Positions 62,150-64,000 of a DNA stretch of 64,000 bases are shown in pieces (position 1 is the stretch's first letter; each line of letters begins with the position of its first letter). The DNA lies in contig MU404144.1 of the NCBI GenBank assembly GCA_022695795.1, positions 62,001-126,000 of the forward strand. Reading direction: 5' to 3'. The translations under genes and the position numbers were made by a program. This DNA comes from Biscogniauxia marginata. Lineage: Eukaryota; Ascomycota; Sordariomycetes; Xylariales; Xylariaceae. Below the pieces are notes generated by a model, which was given only the letters and a program-made list of their open reading frames with translations, did no database searches and was not told the origin of the DNA.

Positions 62150-63645
62150 ATGGACGAATACAAGCAGTACTTGGCCCAAAAACTCCTGACAGAGGACCAA
62201 CTCGTAAGTCAAGCCTTCAGCATCCCGGTCCGGGCATTTTTCGTTCTCCTTACTTTACTAACTCGCCTTGTCTTTGGAGGTCACATATCGACTCTTGAGT
62301 CGGGCTTTAAAAGTCCATGTCAACACTGCCAAGGAGTACGTACTTTATTGAATCAATACATTTTACGTCCACAGCGCTCTATGCTCACACAATATCCCTG
62401 CAGAATGCTCTATGAATTTCACAAGTGGCAAAATGGCAAGCGGCCAAATAGCCTCCATGCTACCTATCTGATCTACGGAACTAGGAAGCAGGTTGACCAG
62501 CAGGATGGCCAGCAGGATGACGATGTCGAGATGACCAACTCTCAGAACACCGACGAATTGCAGGTTCCTCTTTCGGATGAAGTACCCATCCAGACGCTCT
62601 CTCTTATCAGAGAAGAGCAGCTTCTGGGTTAGCAGTCTTCCTTACTCCAAATATCTCAGTTATCACCAACTGACACGCAGCAATAGAGGCATTGGCACAA
62701 TATGATGAGGTCACATCAATACACGTCTACAGCTTAGCGCCGCATCCGCTTAAGGACCTCCAGCTCTTGGCCGACACAGCCCGCCAGGTTCTAGAGCTTT
62801 CGTCTGGGGACAGTTCTCCTGCCTCGGACAAGGTCTATGGTGCCATTTCAAATCCGAACATGCGCAAGCGCGAGCGTCGTGGCCCTGCGCCCAAGTCCAT
62901 TACCAATGCACCGACACCTAAGGTGGAACCGATGGCCCAGCTTAAGCAAGAGGCAAAGCCCTCTTCTTTAGCCCCCGGGAAGGAAGAGCCCAAGCCATCA
63001 ACGACATCAGCGCCTATCAAGAAACCAACACCATCCTCATCACTGAAACGGCAGAGTTCTTCTGGAATCGGCCAAATGTTTGCAAAAGCAGCTGCTAAGC
63101 CCAAGAAACCAGCCGCCGCTAAAGCTCCGGAAGAGGAGAAGGCCGCCATGTCCGACGACGGCGAGGACGATGCGGAGCCTATGGCGGACGTGAAGCAGGA
63201 AGACAGTAGTAACAGGCAATTGCGCAAGAACCGCCAAGCCGAGCTCGAAGCCATGATGGACGAGGAGGAAGAGGAGGAGGAAGAACCCGAGAAGGCCGAG
63301 AGCCCAGCCGAGGAACCAATGGAGGAGGATGAGCCATCTCCGTCCGAGCCGGAGCCGAAGGCAGAGGAGCCAGCCGAGCTCGTGTCTAGCGCGGGAGATG
63401 GAAGACGGAGGGGCAGACGGCGTGTCATGCGCAAGAAGCAGATCCTTGATGAGCAGGGCTATCTCGTCACGATCCAGGAGCCCGGCTGGGAGTCGTTCTC
63501 CGAAGATGAGGCTCCCGCTCCGGCGCCCTCGAAGCCGAAGCCGAAGGCCCAGCCGGTGAAAGCGGAGCCCACGGCCAAGCCGAAGAAGGCCGCGGCGGCG
63601 AAGGGCGCCCAGGGCAACATCATGTCTTTCTTCTCGAAGAAATAA
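62150..63645 (+). CDS. POL32: DNA polymerase delta subunit 3 (Pol32/Cdc27 family)
   Basis: Accessory subunit tethering polymerase delta (and zeta) to PCNA. Four exons (62150-62203, 62280-62335, 62404-62627, 62681-63645) give 432 residues. The winged-helix N-terminus (VTYRLLSRALKVHVNTAKE, then MLYEFHKWQN) is coded by the first three exons and reads only after splicing. The middle is Lys/Pro/Glu-rich and disordered, with a long Glu run. The C-terminus carries a PIP box, QGNIMSFF (Gln422 to Phe429), four residues before the end (three remaining after Phe), the standard place in Pol32. All features fit; length is typical. The gene is divergent from RAD18, another PCNA-pathway gene. Confidence 0.94.
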
Positions 63646-64000
63646 TTAAAAAATGGGACGGACGCTTTCCCCCGGGGTCAAACATTCATACGAGAGCGGG
63701 CGTTTACTTGTGGCTAGCATAGCTGCGCTTCTTACTAGCTCAGATCAAAGTCGTGAAAGTCTGAGCGTCCAAGAAGTGCCTATGGACTGAATAAAGCATT
63801 TGGTTCATGTAGTATTTGTCTCTCAACATCCATTGACATGTCTTTCCCGAGCTGACTTGACAATAATATCTCTCGCATATACCTACAGAGCAGAAAGGTA
63901 CAATCGCAATAATGCAATCGCGATGTCCTTCTATTTTCCTTCGCTTTCTCTTTCTTCCCCCCCCTTTTTTTTTGGCACAAATTCTCCTTTTGCCTATTAC
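63646..64000. other. 3' flank of POL32
   Basis: Pyrimidine-rich near the right edge (about 63930-63975). No gene recognised. Confidence 0.5.

Noticed and set aside
62835..63434. Reverse-strand Ser-rich open frame opposite POL32
   Set aside because: Shadow of the Glu/Lys-rich disordered region of POL32.

Overview
The window reads as nuclear DNA of a filamentous ascomycete (Pezizomycotina, most likely Sordariomycetes). Genes carry short introns (about 47-160 bp) with GTRNGT donors and CTRAC branch sites. The left edge looks like sequence eroded by repeat-induced point mutation (RIP), and the gene set includes a HET-C2-type glycolipid transfer protein, an AA9 lytic polysaccharide monooxygenase, a rhamnogalacturonan acetylesterase and a Zn2Cys6 regulator. 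Order or genus cannot be fixed from sequence alone; the plant-cell-wall genes suggest a plant-associated or wood-decaying lifestyle. No tRNA, rRNA or CRISPR array was recognised.

Layout. 0-5 kb: AT-rich RIP-like block, then the two subunits of pyridoxal 5'-phosphate synthase (PDX2 and PDX1) facing away from one shared 0.8 kb promoter, then a secreted GDSL acetylesterase. 5-14 kb: a single-pass membrane protein, a phospholipase D with two HKD motifs, and the HET-C2/GLTP orthologue. 14-19 kb: an 11-exon gene for a protein of about 1313 residues ending in five tandem cytochrome-b5-like modules, each cut by a phase-1 intron at the same place in the fold; only one keeps the HPGG haem motif. This is the most unusual object here. 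21-31 kb: an accessory zone with the AA9 monooxygenase, a Ulp1-like protein that seems to lack catalytic Cys and His, and three damaged genes (serine beta-lactamase-like, DUF1772/anthrone-oxygenase-like, and a sugar transporter with an in-frame TGA). 32-36 kb: a PlsB-type glycerol-3-phosphate acyltransferase diverging from RNase P subunit POP4. 36-47 kb: gene-poor, holding a probable multicopper-oxidase relic and a Zn2Cys6 transcription factor. 47-55 kb: ASA1, a HAD phosphatase, a TTC1-like TPR protein whose best gene model needs a GC-AG intron, and an amidase. 55-64 kb: a small cysteine-rich ORF, ESCRT-III-like CHM7, and RAD18 and POL32 diverging from one 0.5 kb promoter.

Functional links: PDX1 and PDX2 make one enzyme complex, and RAD18 and POL32 both act on PCNA in damage tolerance. 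Phospholipase D, the acyltransferase and the HET-C2 protein all touch lipid metabolism but are not adjacent. Exon boundaries were placed by hand from reading frame, splice consensus and expected protein motifs; coding lengths are multiples of three in every model given. Family assignments are recognition from sequence; no database search was run.
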